A DNA stretch of 64,000 nt, from positions 2,579 to 66,578 of the forward strand of contig NZ_LBMT01000001.1 of the NCBI RefSeq assembly GCF_002005545.1. The letters are read 5' to 3'. Source of the stretch: Streptococcus mitis (GTDB taxonomy: Bacteria; Bacillota; Bacilli; Lactobacillales; Streptococcaceae). Both the position numbers and the translations under genes were made by a program. Positions within the stretch are counted from its first letter, which is position 1; each line of letters opens with the position of its first letter. The notes beneath the pieces are model-generated. The model saw only the letters and a list, made by a program, of their open reading frames with translations. It was not told the origin of the DNA and did no database searches. Below are positions 1 to 9,714 of this stretch, piece by piece.

Positions 1-2912
1 GCACTTGTTGAGGCTGAGGTAGACGCTACGGCACTTGTGCTTGCTGATTCTGATTTATATACTTTGTCAGAAACCGTTGCATCTTGGTTATAAACAGTTG
101 GTTCATATGGTTGACTACCAGACGCTACTCTAGCATTATCCTTATAGTAGACCGTTGCAACACCATTAGGAGCCACTTCAATGCTTGAAATACGTTCGCG
201 ACCGTTTGGAATCACCTTATCATGAGCTTTTCTAATTTCTTCTTTAACTTTTTCTTTATCAGCATCCGTTAAAGCATTCTTATTCTTCACTTCAGTAACA
301 GCGATTGCCGGTTTCTTGAATAAGTTTTCCAATTTATCCTGCTGGATTCCAAAGTTTTCAGAAGCAGGATTTCCACTCGGGTCAATAGCCTCAACCTGAC
401 GAGACCATCTATTACCATCTCTATAAGTAAGATTACTATTTGCAGTAGCTGTCACAGTAATGGTCGTACGATCATCACTCGTCGTTGTAGTAATATTTGA
501 AATTTTACCACTACCCCATTCAGCTCTACCCTCAAAGAAATCTGTTAAATCCGTACCATTTCCTCGCATTTTCAAGGAAGCAAGCTTGCCACTATTATCT
601 TTACCAGTAAAGGTTACTTCAATCGTATCACCCGCATAGAATTTATAGCGTCCTGCGCCATCTTTTTCCGGTGTCTTTCCATTAACCTTAACGGTGTAAG
701 TAACAGTTGGTGCTACATCTTCTTTAGTAATACTCGTAGAAGTTAGGTCAGAAGTAAGAGTCTCTGTGCCTCCAGCAGGAGTCGTTACAATCTTCTCTTG
801 TTTAACCGTTACGTCTCCCGTTGGAAGCAAGCCGTTATTAGCATTGTAAGCCTTTTCGAGATCTTTTGGCGTGAAGGTCAGCCTTGTATCGTTAGGTCCA
901 GCTTCCTTAGTGAATGTCTTATCACCGATTGTCAAGGTCACTGTCGCTCCTGGTGTTACATCTGTAACTGTAATACTACGGTTCGGCAGACCTCCTTGTA
1001 GCTTCACTTGACTATCTGCGATTTGTGGTGGTTTTGGTCTAACTTTGATGGTTACAGGAACGGTGTCACTACTATTGTCCCCAGTTTGAGCTCCTTTAGG
1101 TAAGGTAACTGTGACATCTTTCTTATAAATCCCTGGAGTACTTACTGTGCTAGCATCTGGTGCAGATACCCATCTGTAGGTAGTTCTGGTAGCTTCCTCT
1201 GGACCACTAGGAATCGACACACCATCTCTAGAATTCTTAATCGCCTTGCCTGGGTCATTAATAATCTCATTCAAAGGTCCTGTATTCCCAACTGTTGTAA
1301 CATACTCTTGCTTGGCTACTGGATCAACTACCGTATAGTCAAATGTTGTTTCGCTTGTCAGAGCCCGATCGTTAGCTGATGGAGTTCCGAAGCGACCTGT
1401 TGGATAGACAGCTGTCACAGTATAGGTCGTCTTGTGACTTACAGGATCCGGCCAACTTGAATTCTCCTTGGTTGTATACCATACTTCACCAAACGTGTCT
1501 CTGCCAACAGCAGTTGTTTTCTCCGGATCTGTACCATTTAAACGATACTTATAGAACCATTTAACCTCGCTACTTTCAGCTTTCAAATCATTGAGATTTG
1601 TATATCCCTCTATATTTCTACCATATGGATTAGCCCAGCCTCCGTCGACTTTACTAAGGCCTGATCCTTGCGTTCCTTTAAATGCAAAGAACTTACCTGT
1701 GACTCCATTCGCGGTTTTTGTCTCAATCTTTGGATAAACGGTATAGTTGTATGTTAAATCCGTGGTAGTTTTATCTGGATGAGTTACAGTTACTGTTGCA
1801 GTCCGAGTCCCTACTGCCATTGTAGGAGCTTGACCGTGTTTCCATGCAACTGTTGTTCCCTTAGGGAAGTTCGCCACTCCGCCAACTGGGCGCACAAGAC
1901 TGCTTGGATTCACACTAGACACCGACTCATTGCTTACTGCATAGAAGTGCTCCGTTGTCTTCTCTACACCATACTTAACATTGTTTGTGACTGTATCCGT
2001 GGTTCTATCACGATAAGTAATGGTAACATCTCCATTATTAGCTACACTGATCGAACCTTCTTCAGATCCTTTTTTGTAGTCACTTGTTCCTGTACCTGAA
2101 ATAAGATCGGCATTGGCCGCTTTAAAGTTAGCCAACACTTGGTCTTTTTCCTTCTGACTCAGATTTCTCGGATCATTAACTGCAACACTAGCACCTTTCG
2201 CAGGATCTTGTCGGTCATTAAATCCTTTGACTGTGATAGTTATAGTCTTATATGTCCCTTCTGCGTTAGGGTTAGGACTCGTTGCACCAATTTGATAAGA
2301 ATAGGTTTTCCCAACTGTCGCAGAAGCCGTTCCGTTCCCAACAGTTCCTAAAAGCGCAGCTGTTATATTATCGTAATAACCAGGAACACCTTTACTAGGG
2401 CCTACAACATCCACACCAGGGATAGGGTCAGCACCTGTCTTATCCCATAAGTTTATACTAGTTTTAGAATGCCCTCTGGATATTCGGATAACATTTTCAA
2501 TTTTATCATCATTGTATACCGTTATATTCTCGTTATCAGCTGTTATAGTTGGTGCATTCGAAACCGCCCTTGATTGGGGACCTCGAACTCTTCCACCTTG
2601 ACCAGTCGATACAGATACAGAATGAACTTCCGAGTAATTTCCGCTAGTACTTTCAGAAATCGGTGCTGAACTTGTCCCTACTTGTATTCGAGTTCCTGAA
2701 CCATTGCTATTGTCATCAAGTTTAGCGCTAACAACTACCGTACCGTCTAAATTACCACCCGACCCTGATGCATGTCTGTAATTATATGTAACCTCCGAGC
2801 CACTCCGGTGAGTTTCTTCCATTGAAATACCATTAAAAGTGACACTTTGAACATGAACTCCTTTGCCTTCTGCCACCTTAACACCGGTATATATGAAGCG
2901 GACTCCATGCAT
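1..2912 (-). pseudogene. Serine-rich-repeat adhesin, downstream part (out of frame with its start; runs off window)
   Basis: Reverse-strand translation is open from about 2912 to the window edge, but in a different frame from the N-terminal fragment at 2878-4089. It has no start of its own, so it is the body of that adhesin after a frameshift. It encodes roughly 950 residues of non-repeat, beta-rich modules. Near the C-terminal side is an Ig/Siglec-like stretch containing NRWSRQVEAIDPSGNPAS (about 365-420), followed by a helical 'DADKEKVKEEIRKA' module and, from about position 60, the start of a second Ser/Ala/Thr repeat region (SESASTSAVASTSASTS). In the GspB/Hsa/PsrP family this order is ligand-binding region, then a long glycosylated Ser-rich stalk, then an LPXTG anchor; the last parts would lie beyond the left edge. 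Sialoglycan binding is only an inference from the WSRQ-like motif. Confidence 0.75.
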
Positions 2913-4089
2913 TCAGTTTGATAGTCCATCTAGCAATTTTAGTTTGAGGATCATAATTAGAGGCGGAAACTGTAGAAATTAAATTTTTACGAACTGGTCC
3001 AAAAGCTCTAAAACCACTGCCGTCCTGTAGTTTTTCTCCATTACGCGCATCTCTCGCCCCCGATCTGCTACGTAAAACTGCATTAGCAATCGAATTACGA
3101 GCAGAGGTCGCTAGTTTTACAGTTTCGGTCAAATCTGCCTTAGGATTAGCAAGAGCTGTCTCGATAGCAGTCACCGCAGCATTCACTTTTGCTATAGCTG
3201 CATCACTATTAGGTAAACCAGCTGCTTTTGCTAGGTACTCACCCATTTCAGCTGAAAGTTTGGTTAACTTCTTACGATTTTCATCCTGTTGTTTAGCTGA
3301 AACTTCCGATGTTGCTATGGCACCAGCAGTTACTCCCGCCAAACTTGTTAATTCTGCATTTCTAGCTGTCAAAGATGTCTCTGACTTAGCCGCATCCAAT
3401 ACAGGAGCGGAAAAATTAGAATTCGACAACCCTTGATTCGCAATCGATGCAGATTCTGATTGTCCAGAAGTTTCAACACTAGTAGCGCTAGTAGCAGCCG
3501 AACTACCCCCAGAATTAACCATCAACTGACTAGAACTTACAGAAGTACTTGCTGACACACTAGCTGAAGCTGAAGCACTTGTCGACGCACTAACAGAAGC
3601 CGAAGTACTTGCTGACATACTTGCAGAGGCACTAATACTCACTGATTGGCTAGTAGAGCTCGATGCTGAAGTAGATACACTCTCGCTTTCTGAGTGTGAT
3701 AAACTTACCGAATTTTCTGAATTTTCTTGTGATGCCGACCCGAGAACAACTGTATCATTGGCAACTAGAACATCCGATGACTCTAATGTCTTTTCAAGGG
3801 CAACTGCATCATTGGCATGAACAGTAGTTTGTGTTGCCACTGCTCCGCCTAATACAGCTCCTGTAGCTGCCAGTCCCCTTATGATATCGAGGCCTGTAAT
3901 CGTATTGCTCGTTTGGTTTTCAACCACTTCGGTCATAACCTGAGTAGTGTCAACACTACCACGGAAAACCTTGAACAAACCAAATAAGGAGGTTGAAGCC
4001 CGCAGCCAATGCTTACCGGATTTCACCAACTTATAGCGGGTCACGCGATCAGTTTCACGATATTGACCCTCTTGACGTCTGAAAAACAT
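2878..4089 (-). CDS. Serine-rich-repeat adhesin, N-terminal fragment (PsrP/GspB-like)
   Basis: This 403-residue frame starts with the long signal typical of glycosylated serine-rich-repeat adhesins exported by the accessory SecA2/SecY2 system: YKLVKSGKHWLRASTSLFG at about residues 18-37 (KxYKxGKxW type), then a hydrophobic segment ending near ATQTTVHAND. Residues about 125-185 are the first Ser-rich repeat (SASTSAS-type), the usual O-glycosylation zone. A helical region follows, then a DARNGEKLQDGSGFRAFGPV motif. The frame ends at a TAA after LHIYRC. One frame over, the sequence continues as GVRFIYTGVKVAEGKG, so the stop looks like the result of a 1-nt insertion or 2-nt deletion near 2905-2912. 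A GGAGG ribosome site lies about 10 nt before the ATG. Glycosyltransferase and SecA2 genes would be expected left of the window. Confidence 0.85.
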   Translation of the reverse strand: MFFRRQEGQYRETDRVTRYKLVKSGKHWLRASTSLFGLFKVFRGSVDTTQVMTEVVENQTSNTITGLDIIRGLAATGAVLGGAVATQTTVHANDAVALEKTLESSDVLVANDTVVLGSASQENSENSVSLSHSESESVSTSASSSTSQSVSISASASMSASTSASVSASTSASASASVSASTSVSSSQLMVNSGGSSAATSATSVETSGQSESASIANQGLSNSNFSAPVLDAAKSETSLTARNAELTSLAGVTAGAIATSEVSAKQQDENRKKLTKLSAEMGEYLAKAAGLPNSDAAIAKVNAAVTAIETALANPKADLTETVKLATSARNSIANAVLRSRSGARDARNGEKLQDGSGFRAFGPVRKNLISTVSASNYDPQTKIARWTIKLNAWSPLHIYRC

Positions 4090-4146
4090 TTATTTTTTTC
4101 CTCCAAAAAAAGTACTACATTAGTTAGCTTAATGCAATCGTTTCCT

Positions 4147-4175
4147 ATTATACACAAATTATCATAGTAAGTCAA
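4147..4175 (-). promoter_or_regulatory. Promoter of the serine-rich-repeat adhesin
   Basis: On the minus strand TTGACT (4170-4175) and TATAAT (4147-4152) are separated by 17 nt. This is a near-consensus sigma-A promoter whose start point would lie about 50 nt before the adhesin ATG. Confidence 0.75.
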
Positions 4176-4444
4176 CTTGTTTTTTAGTGTATTTTGCTAA
4201 AAAAAAAAAGCATTTTCTGCTTGGTTTTGCATGTAGGTTCCATTGATAAATGCAGTTAATATACTAGCAAACCGAATCCCTCATTGACTAGGCTCTAAAT
4301 AAAGAGAAATCCATTATTTTTACCGACGAATACGTCATACTTATCCAAAATTAAAAAGAGCATCATTTTCCTTTGAATAGACATATATATTATATATTAT
4401 CCAAAGAACTCTTCGCTGTTTTCATTATGATTAAGAGATAGTAA

Positions 4445-4635
4445 ATTTCAAAGTATATAGTTTATCTAGGATATTTCTTGAGCAAGCTGACAAGCAAAAA
4501 GGTTGCACTTTAGTAATGCAAATAGCTCGACCTACTAACTCTTATAAAAAAATCCCACAATGCCATAAGGAAAAAGCCCATGAATATAGCATTCCTGGAC
4601 TTCTCTTATTAGAATATTTAGATCAACCAACATAA
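4445..4635 (+). other. Possible decayed coding remnant in the adhesin-prfC gap
   Basis: Part of the gene-free 4090-5185 interval. One plus-strand frame is open from about 4470 to a TAA at 4633-4635 and reads, for example, EQADKQKGCTLVMQIARP and EYSIPGLLLLEYLDQPT. It has no good ribosome site and no family I can recognise. It could be the tail of a lost gene or chance. The rest of 4176-4658 is AT-rich and shows nothing else that I can support. Confidence 0.2.
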
Positions 4636-4658
4636 AGGTTAGAGATTGTTATACTAGG

Positions 4659-5178
4659 ACACGGAGTTTGGCAAATCGATTCCATTTACAAAACGTAGTT
4701 AGTAAAGCAGTTAGCTAGTTCGCTTCCTTACCATTACGACGAAAAAATCCATAGAAACTTGGCGTTAGCTACTTAGAATGTTACACAATCAAATAAATTT
4801 TCTGAACTACGACACGGAGTTTGGCAAATCGATCATATTTGCTAAACGTAGTTAATGAGACAGTTAGCTAGACCACTCACTACCCCTTACGACGGAAAAA
4901 TCCACGAATCGATACCATTCGTGGATTTTTCCTAGTGAAGCGTTTAGGTAGACCGCCATAGCGGTTACCTATTATTAGATTACAACACTGAGTTTTATAA
5001 ATCGATTTCATTTGCCAAACGTAGTTAGCAAAGCAGTTAGCTAGACTGCTCACTACCAGTTACGACGTAAAGTTTTACGAATCGATATTATTCGTAAAAC
5101 TTTACTAGTGGAGCGCCTAGCCAAGTTCCATAGAAACTTGGCGTTAGTTACTTAGATTGTTATACAATCAAGTAACTT
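4659..5178. repeat. Tandem multi-hairpin repeat element (three copies)
   Basis: Three related units lie head to tail: about 4659-4793, 4811-4984 and 4985-5178. The fullest unit (third) folds into five successive inverted repeats: GTTTtataAAT..ATTTGCCAAAC; GTAG..AGCAGT..ACTGCT..CTAC; GTAAAGTTTTACGAAT..ATTCGTAAAACTTTAC (5068-5105); CCAAGTT..AACTTGG (5120-5140); and TTACTTAGATTGT..ACAATCAAGTAA (5150-5177). The first and third hairpins carry ATCGAT at the stem-loop junction in every copy that has them. Unit two has a different but equally perfect third stem (GGAAAAATCCACGAAT, 4894-4932), which shows compensatory change. Unit one lacks stems three and four through an apparent deletion. I see no long ORF. 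It does not match BOX. Confidence 0.7.
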
Positions 5179-5185
5179 TGGCGAT

Positions 5186-6730
5186 CTACATCTTCTCTTC
5201 CAATTCTACGTCTGGATACTTATCCGCAAACCAGCGGAGGGCGAAGTCGTTTTCAAAGAGGAAGACTGGTTGGTCAAAACGGTCTTTAGCCAAGATATTG
5301 CGGCTTGATGACATCCGTTCATCCAAGTCCTCAGGCTTGATCCAACGAACGGTCTTTTTACCCATTGGGCTCATAACCACTTCCGCATTGTACTCACCTT
5401 CCATACGGTGTTTAAAGACTTCAAACTGGAGTTGACCTACAGCCCCTAGCATGTACTCGCCTGTTTGGTAATTCTTATAAAGCTGAATGGCTCCCTCTTG
5501 CACCAATTGCTCAATCCCCTTGTGGAAGGATTTTTGCTTCATAACATTCTTAGCAGAAACTTTCATGAAAATTTCAGGGGTAAAGGTTGGTAGTGGTTCA
5601 AATTCAAACTTGTTTTTTCCAACCGTCAAGGTATCCCCAACCTGATAAGTACCTGTATCATAGACCCCGATAATATCACCTGCCACGGCATTGGTCACAT
5701 TCTCACGACTTTCCGCCATAAACTGAGTAACATTAGACAGTTTGGCACCCTTACCAGTACGAGGCAGGTTGACACTCATACCACGCTCAAATTCGCCTGA
5801 TACGATACGAACAAAGGCGATACGGTCACGGTGACGAGGATCCATGTTGGCTTGGATTTTAAAGACAAATCCTGAGAAATCCTTGTCATAAGGATCCACA
5901 ATTTCTCCGTCTGTTTTCTTGTGACCATGAGGTTCTGGAGCAAACTTGAGGAAGGTTTCAAGGAAGGTCTGCACACCAAAGTTAGTAAGGGCTGAACCGA
6001 AGAAGACAGGTGTCAATTCTCCAGCAAGGATAGCTTCCTCTGAAAACTCATTTCCAGCTTCATTTAAAAGTTCAATATCATCCTTGACTTGCTCATAGAA
6101 AGGATTGCTGCCAAAAAGCTTGTCCCCATCTTCTAAACTGGCAAAACGCTCATCCCCTTTGTAGAGCTCCAAGCGTTGGTTATAGAGGTCATACAAGCCT
6201 TCAAAGGCTTTCCCCATCCCGATTGGCCAGTTCATTGGGTAGCTAGCAATGCCCAAGACTTCTTCCAATTCTTGCAAGAGGTCCAGTGGCTCACGTCCGT
6301 CACGGTCTAGCTTGTTCATAAAGGTAAAGACTGGAATGCCACGGTGTTTGACAACCTCAAACAATTTCTTAGTTTGGGCCTCGATACCCTTGGCAGAGTC
6401 CACAACCATGACCGCAGCATCCACCGCCATCAAGGTACGATAGGTATCTTCTGAGAAGTCCTCATGCCCTGGCGTGTCGAGGATATTGACGCGCTTGCCA
6501 TCATAGTCAAACTGCATCACAGATGAAGTAACGGAAATCCCACGTTGCTTCTCGATATCCATCCAGTCAGACTTGGCAAAAGTCCCTGTTTTCTTTCCTT
6601 TTACAGTGCCAGCCTCACGAATCTCGCCCCCAAAGTAGAGCAGTTGCTCAGTGATGGTTGTTTTCCCCGCGTCCGGGTGAGAGATGATGGCAAAGGTACG
6701 ACGTTTCTTAATTTCTTTTTGAATATTCAT
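5186..6730 (-). CDS. prfC: Peptide chain release factor 3
   Basis: RF3 is a translational GTPase that removes RF1/RF2 from the ribosome after peptide release. The 514-residue length is usual for the family. GTP-binding motifs are visible: HPDAGKTT (G1, residues 18-25), the switch region with [16 protein letters not shown] (G3) and NKLD (G4). EF-G-like domains II and III follow. The start has the common N-terminus [20 protein letters not shown] and an AAAGAAAGAG ribosome site. The gene is monocistronic here, with the structured repeats directly downstream on its 3' side. Confidence 0.97.
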   Translation of the reverse strand: MNIQKEIKKRRTFAIISHPDAGKTTITEQLLYFGGEIREAGTVKGKKTGTFAKSDWMDIEKQRGISVTSSVMQFDYDGKRVNILDTPGHEDFSEDTYRTLMAVDAAVMVVDSAKGIEAQTKKLFEVVKHRGIPVFTFMNKLDRDGREPLDLLQELEEVLGIASYPMNWPIGMGKAFEGLYDLYNQRLELYKGDERFASLEDGDKLFGSNPFYEQVKDDIELLNEAGNEFSEEAILAGELTPVFFGSALTNFGVQTFLETFLKFAPEPHGHKKTDGEIVDPYDKDFSGFVFKIQANMDPRHRDRIAFVRIVSGEFERGMSVNLPRTGKGAKLSNVTQFMAESRENVTNAVAGDIIGVYDTGTYQVGDTLTVGKNKFEFEPLPTFTPEIFMKVSAKNVMKQKSFHKGIEQLVQEGAIQLYKNYQTGEYMLGAVGQLQFEVFKHRMEGEYNAEVVMSPMGKKTVRWIKPEDLDERMSSSRNILAKDRFDQPVFLFENDFALRWFADKYPDVELEEKM

Positions 6731-6914
6731 AAGTTCTCTTTCTTTGATTCTCTATTTTTCTTGTTTCGATATCTAAGAATGATTTTTACATTGGATTTTA
6801 CCATTCCTTTCAACACTCCATTATATCGAATTTTAGCATTTTTTTCAATTTCTATTTTATGTTAGACTATACTTGAATAAAAGCTATTCCTTATAGTAAA
6901 ATATATCGAAAACC

Positions 6915-6942
6915 GTGACAATTCTAGCAAAAATGATATAAT
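6915..6942 (+). promoter_or_regulatory. Promoter of the small gene pair
   Basis: GTGACA (6915-6920) and TATAAT (6937-6942) with a 16-nt spacer, followed by AAGGAG at 6951-6956, nine bases before the ATG of the 83-residue gene. Confidence 0.55.
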
Positions 6943-6964
6943 AAAACAAAAAGGAGATATAATC

Positions 6965-7216
6965 ATGTTCAAAGAATTTGGTGTAACTAATTTAGAAGTG
7001 ACAAAAGATGATATTTACAAGAATCCAAATAACCCTATTTTGCGCATGTATGATGACGATGAATTAATTGGAACCTTTAGTATTCTAACTGGAGAAGTAT
7101 TGGAAAATTTGGACTTGGCAGACTATGACATTCGTTTTGCTCAAAAGCAAATTGAGTTAAATCGCGATAACTACCTTGAAACATGGAAGGACTACGTTGG
7201 ACTACTACATGCCTAA
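6965..7216 (+). CDS. Hypothetical protein, partner of a DUF4160-like gene
   Basis: This 83-residue acidic protein (starts MFKEFGVTNLEVTKDD) has no signal peptide or membrane segment, and I do not recognise a named domain. Its own promoter and an AAGGAG ribosome site support expression. Its stop (7214-7216) overlaps the ATG of the next reading frame at 7209, the arrangement of a translationally coupled two-gene operon. The second gene is a DUF4160-like protein interrupted by a BOX element. DUF4160 genes often sit beside a small partner gene and have been discussed as toxin-antitoxin-like pairs, so this ORF may be the surviving partner. That role is inference. Confidence 0.6.
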   Translation: MFKEFGVTNLEVTKDDIYKNPNNPILRMYDDDELIGTFSILTGEVLENLDLADYDIRFAQKQIELNRDNYLETWKDYVGLLHA

Positions 7217-7561
7217 ATATTCTTTCTTAATACTCTTCAAAAATCAAATTCAAACCACGTCAGCGTCGGCTTGTCGTACTCAAGTACTGCCTGCGCCTAG
7301 CTTTCTAGTTTGCTCTTTGATTTTTATTGAGTATAAAAGTATGGTATTGAAATTCGTCCTAACGAACATAACCATAAAGGTCAAAAAGCGCATATTCACA
7401 TTTATATCCACGGAGAAGAGGTCGGCTCAATGTTTCTGAACGGTGAACTGAGAGATGGTAAAGTAAAAGCAAAAGACCTAAAAATAATCAGGCAATATGT
7501 TTTAGAAAATGCAGATGAACTTCAGGCTTTATGGAATGAATACCAAAAGAGTGCATATTAA
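7209..7561 (+). pseudogene. DUF4160-like gene disrupted by a BOX element
   Basis: The frame opens with ATG at 7209 (MPKYSF), overlapping the upstream stop, and is broken after about six codons by a BOX insertion at 7230-7335. Beyond the BOX, in another frame, the sequence is open from 7340 to TAA at 7559-7561 and encodes YGIEIRPNEHNHKGQKAHIH, then IHGEEVGSMFLNGEL and a helical tail ending NEYQKSAY. The 'NEHNHKGQKAHIHI' pattern, a His-rich loop before a beta strand, is typical of DUF4160 proteins. The insertion of about 106 bp is not a multiple of three, so the protein is lost unless a truncated product restarts internally. The assignment rests on motif pattern only. Confidence 0.6.
7230..7335 (+). 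repeat. BOX element (boxA-boxC form) inside the DUF4160-like gene
   Basis: Starts ATACTCTTCAAAAATC and ends TTTATTGAGTATA, with the boxA core CCACGTCAGCGTCGGCTTG and the boxC core CTAGTTTGCTCTTTGAT. No boxB. BOX elements are non-autonomous repeats of pneumococcus and relatives. Confidence 0.9.
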
Positions 7562-7618
7562 AACCAAAAAATCTTAGTTTGCTAATGCACAATAGACAAA
7601 ACTAGCAAGCAATTTTAA

Positions 7619-7750
7619 TGCCTGCTACTCAGTTTCTACTCAACTTATCCAAATACTAGGGAGCCTAATTCCCCTTGCAATTTTTCAATAAATGTTACAA
7701 TAAATATAGAAAAAGATGTTGCGACAACAACACCCCACAGAGCCGTTTAA
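7619..7750 (+). pseudogene. Remnant of a small hydrophobic (holin-like, type I) toxin gene
   Basis: The 3' part reads FSINVTINIEKDVATTTPH and ends at TAA 7748-7750. This resembles the tail of short holin-like or Fst/TxpA-type toxins. The upstream half lacks an ATG and is hydrophobic only if a frame change is allowed at the T-run 7681-7685, so the toxin part looks decayed. Directly after it are a small GCCGTTTAAGACGGTGGC hairpin and a strong terminator, the RNA layout seen in type I loci. The identification comes from pattern memory and is uncertain. Confidence 0.35.
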
Positions 7751-7769
7751 GACGGTGGCTGTAATTACA

Positions 7770-7819
7770 TAACTAAAAAATAGCTCGTTAACTCACCAAA
7801 GTTAGGACGGCTATTTTTT
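7770..7819 (+). terminator. Terminator hairpin after the toxin-like remnant
   Basis: AAAAAATAGC/CGT on the left pairs with ACGGCTATTTTTTT on the right, with an inner TAAC/GTTA stem and a T-tract. The flanking As allow function in both directions. Confidence 0.65.
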
Positions 7820-7945
7820 TGTCTATTTTAAAAACCTCTTTCTCGACTTGCCAGATGTCTTTTTTCACCTTTCCCTCCCTTATTTATAGGAAAATATGGT
7901 AAAATAGAACAGACTAAAAATCATCATTTCACGAAAGGATGCAAG

Positions 7946-8248
7946 ATGAAAATTACGCAAGAAGAGGTAACACACGTTGCCAATCTTTCAAAATTAAGAT
8001 TCTCTGAAGAAGAAACTGCTGCCTTTGCGACTACCTTGTCTAAGATTGTTGACATGGTTGAATTGCTAGGCGAAGTTGACACAACTGGTATCGCACCTAC
8101 TACAACCATGGCTGACCGTAAGACCGTACTCCGCCCTGATGTGGCCGAAGAAGGAACAGACCGTGATCGCTTGTTTAAAAACGTACCTGAAAAAGACAAC
8201 TACTATATCAAGGTACCAGCTATCCTAGACGATGGAGGAGATGCCTAA
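7946..8248 (+). CDS. gatC: Asp-tRNA(Asn)/Glu-tRNA(Gln) amidotransferase subunit C
   Basis: GatC is the small subunit that clamps GatA to GatB in the GatCAB amidotransferase, which converts misacylated Glu-tRNA(Gln) and Asp-tRNA(Asn) to the correct forms in bacteria lacking GlnRS or AsnRS. At 100 residues, the start [20 protein letters not shown] and the segment VLRPDV are typical of the family. An AAAGGA ribosome site precedes the ATG. The stop overlaps the gatA start by one base (TAATG), so the three gat genes are one coupled operon. Confidence 0.96.
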   Translation: MKITQEEVTHVANLSKLRFSEEETAAFATTLSKIVDMVELLGEVDTTGIAPTTTMADRKTVLRPDVAEEGTDRDRLFKNVPEKDNYYIKVPAILDDGGDA

Positions 8249-9714
8249 TGACTTTTAACAATAAAACCATTGAAGACTTGCACAATCTCCTTGTTTCTAA
8301 GGAAATTTCTGCAACTGAATTAACCCAAGCAACGCTTGAAGATATCCAATCTCGCGAGACAGCTATCAACGCTTTTGTCACCATCGCTGAGGAGCAGGCT
8401 CTTGCTAAAGCCAAAGCCATTGATGAAGCTGGAATTGATGCTGATAATGTCCTTTCAGGAATTCCACTTGCTGTTAAGGATAACATCTCTACAGACGGCA
8501 TCCTCACAACTGCTGCCTCAAAAATGCTCTACAACTATGAGCCTATCTTTGACGCGACAGCCGTTGCCAATGCAAAGGCTAAGGGCATGATTGTCGTAGG
8601 AAAAACTAACATGGATGAGTTTGCCATGGGTGGATCAGGTGAGACTTCTCACTATGGTGCCACTAAAAATGCTTGGGATCAAGGCAAAGTTCCTGGTGGA
8701 TCATCAAGTGGTTCTGCCGCAGCCGTAGCTTCTGGGCAAGTCCGCTTGTCACTTGGTTCTGATACTGGTGGTTCCATCCGCCAACCTGCTGCCTTCAACG
8801 GAATCGTTGGTCTCAAACCAACCTACGGAACGGTTTCTCGTTTCGGTCTCATTGCCTTCGGTAGCTCATTAGACCAAATCGGACCTTTCGCACCAACTGT
8901 TAAGGAAAATGCCCTCTTGCTCAACGCTATTGCCAGCCAAGACGCTAAAGACTCTACTTCTGCTCCTATCCGCATCGCTGACTTCACTTCAAAAATCGGT
9001 CAAGACATTAAGGGCATGAAAATTGCGTTGCCTAAGGAATACCTTGGTGAAGGAATTGACCCAGAGGTTAAGGAAACCATTCTGAATGCCGCTAAACACT
9101 TTGAAAAACTTGGTGCTATTGTCGAAGAAGTCAGCCTTCCTCACTCTAAATACGGTGTTGCCGTCTACTACATCATCGCTTCATCTGAAGCTTCATCAAA
9201 CTTGCAACGCTTTGACGGTATCCGTTACGGCTATCGTGCAGAGGATGCGACAAACCTTGATGAAATCTATGTAAACAGCCGTAGCCAAGGTTTCGGTGAA
9301 GAGGTGAAACGTCGTATCATGCTGGGTACTTTCAGTCTTTCATCAGGTTACTATGACGCCTACTATAAGAAAGCTGGTCAGGTTCGTACACTCATCATTC
9401 AAGATTTCGAAAAAGTCTTCGCGGATTACGACTTGATTTTGGGTCCAACTGCTCCAAGTGTTGCTTATGACTTGGACTCACTCAACCATGACCCAGTTGC
9501 CATGTACTTGGCTGACCTTTTGACCATCCCAGTCAACTTGGCTGGTCTCCCAGGAATTTCGATTCCAGCTGGATTCTCTCAAGGTCTACCTGTCGGTCTC
9601 CAATTGATTGGTCCTAAGTATTCTGAGGAAACCATTTACCAAGCTGCTGCTGTTTTTGAAGCAACAACAGACTACCACAAACAACAACCCGTGATTTTTG
9701 GAGGTGACAACTAA
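8248..9714 (+). CDS. gatA: Asp-tRNA(Asn)/Glu-tRNA(Gln) amidotransferase subunit A
   Basis: GatA is the glutaminase subunit that releases ammonia from glutamine for transfer to tRNA-bound Glu or Asp. The 488-residue protein carries the amidase signature: AVKDNI with the catalytic Lys near residue 77, and the [14 protein letters not shown] and [14 protein letters not shown] blocks holding the cis and nucleophile serines. Its TAA overlaps the gatB ATG by one base. It is intact and of normal length. Confidence 0.97.
   Translation: MTFNNKTIEDLHNLLVSKEISATELTQATLEDIQSRETAINAFVTIAEEQALAKAKAIDEAGIDADNVLSGIPLAVKDNISTDGILTTAASKMLYNYEPIFDATAVANAKAKGMIVVGKTNMDEFAMGGSGETSHYGATKNAWDQGKVPGGSSSGSAAAVASGQVRLSLGSDTGGSIRQPAAFNGIVGLKPTYGTVSRFGLIAFGSSLDQIGPFAPTVKENALLLNAIASQDAKDSTSAPIRIADFTSKIGQDIKGMKIALPKEYLGEGIDPEVKETILNAAKHFEKLGAIVEEVSLPHSKYGVAVYYIIASSEASSNLQRFDGIRYGYRAEDATNLDEIYVNSRSQGFGEEVKRRIMLGTFSLSSGYYDAYYKKAGQVRTLIIQDFEKVFADYDLILGPTAPSVAYDLDSLNHDPVAMYLADLLTIPVNLAGLPGISIPAGFSQGLPVGLQLIGPKYSEETIYQAAAVFEATTDYHKQQPVIFGGDN

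Noticed and set aside
7176-7439. An 87-residue ORF spanning the BOX element
   Set aside because: It reads through the BOX in a frame that does not match the DUF4160-like sequence beyond it.
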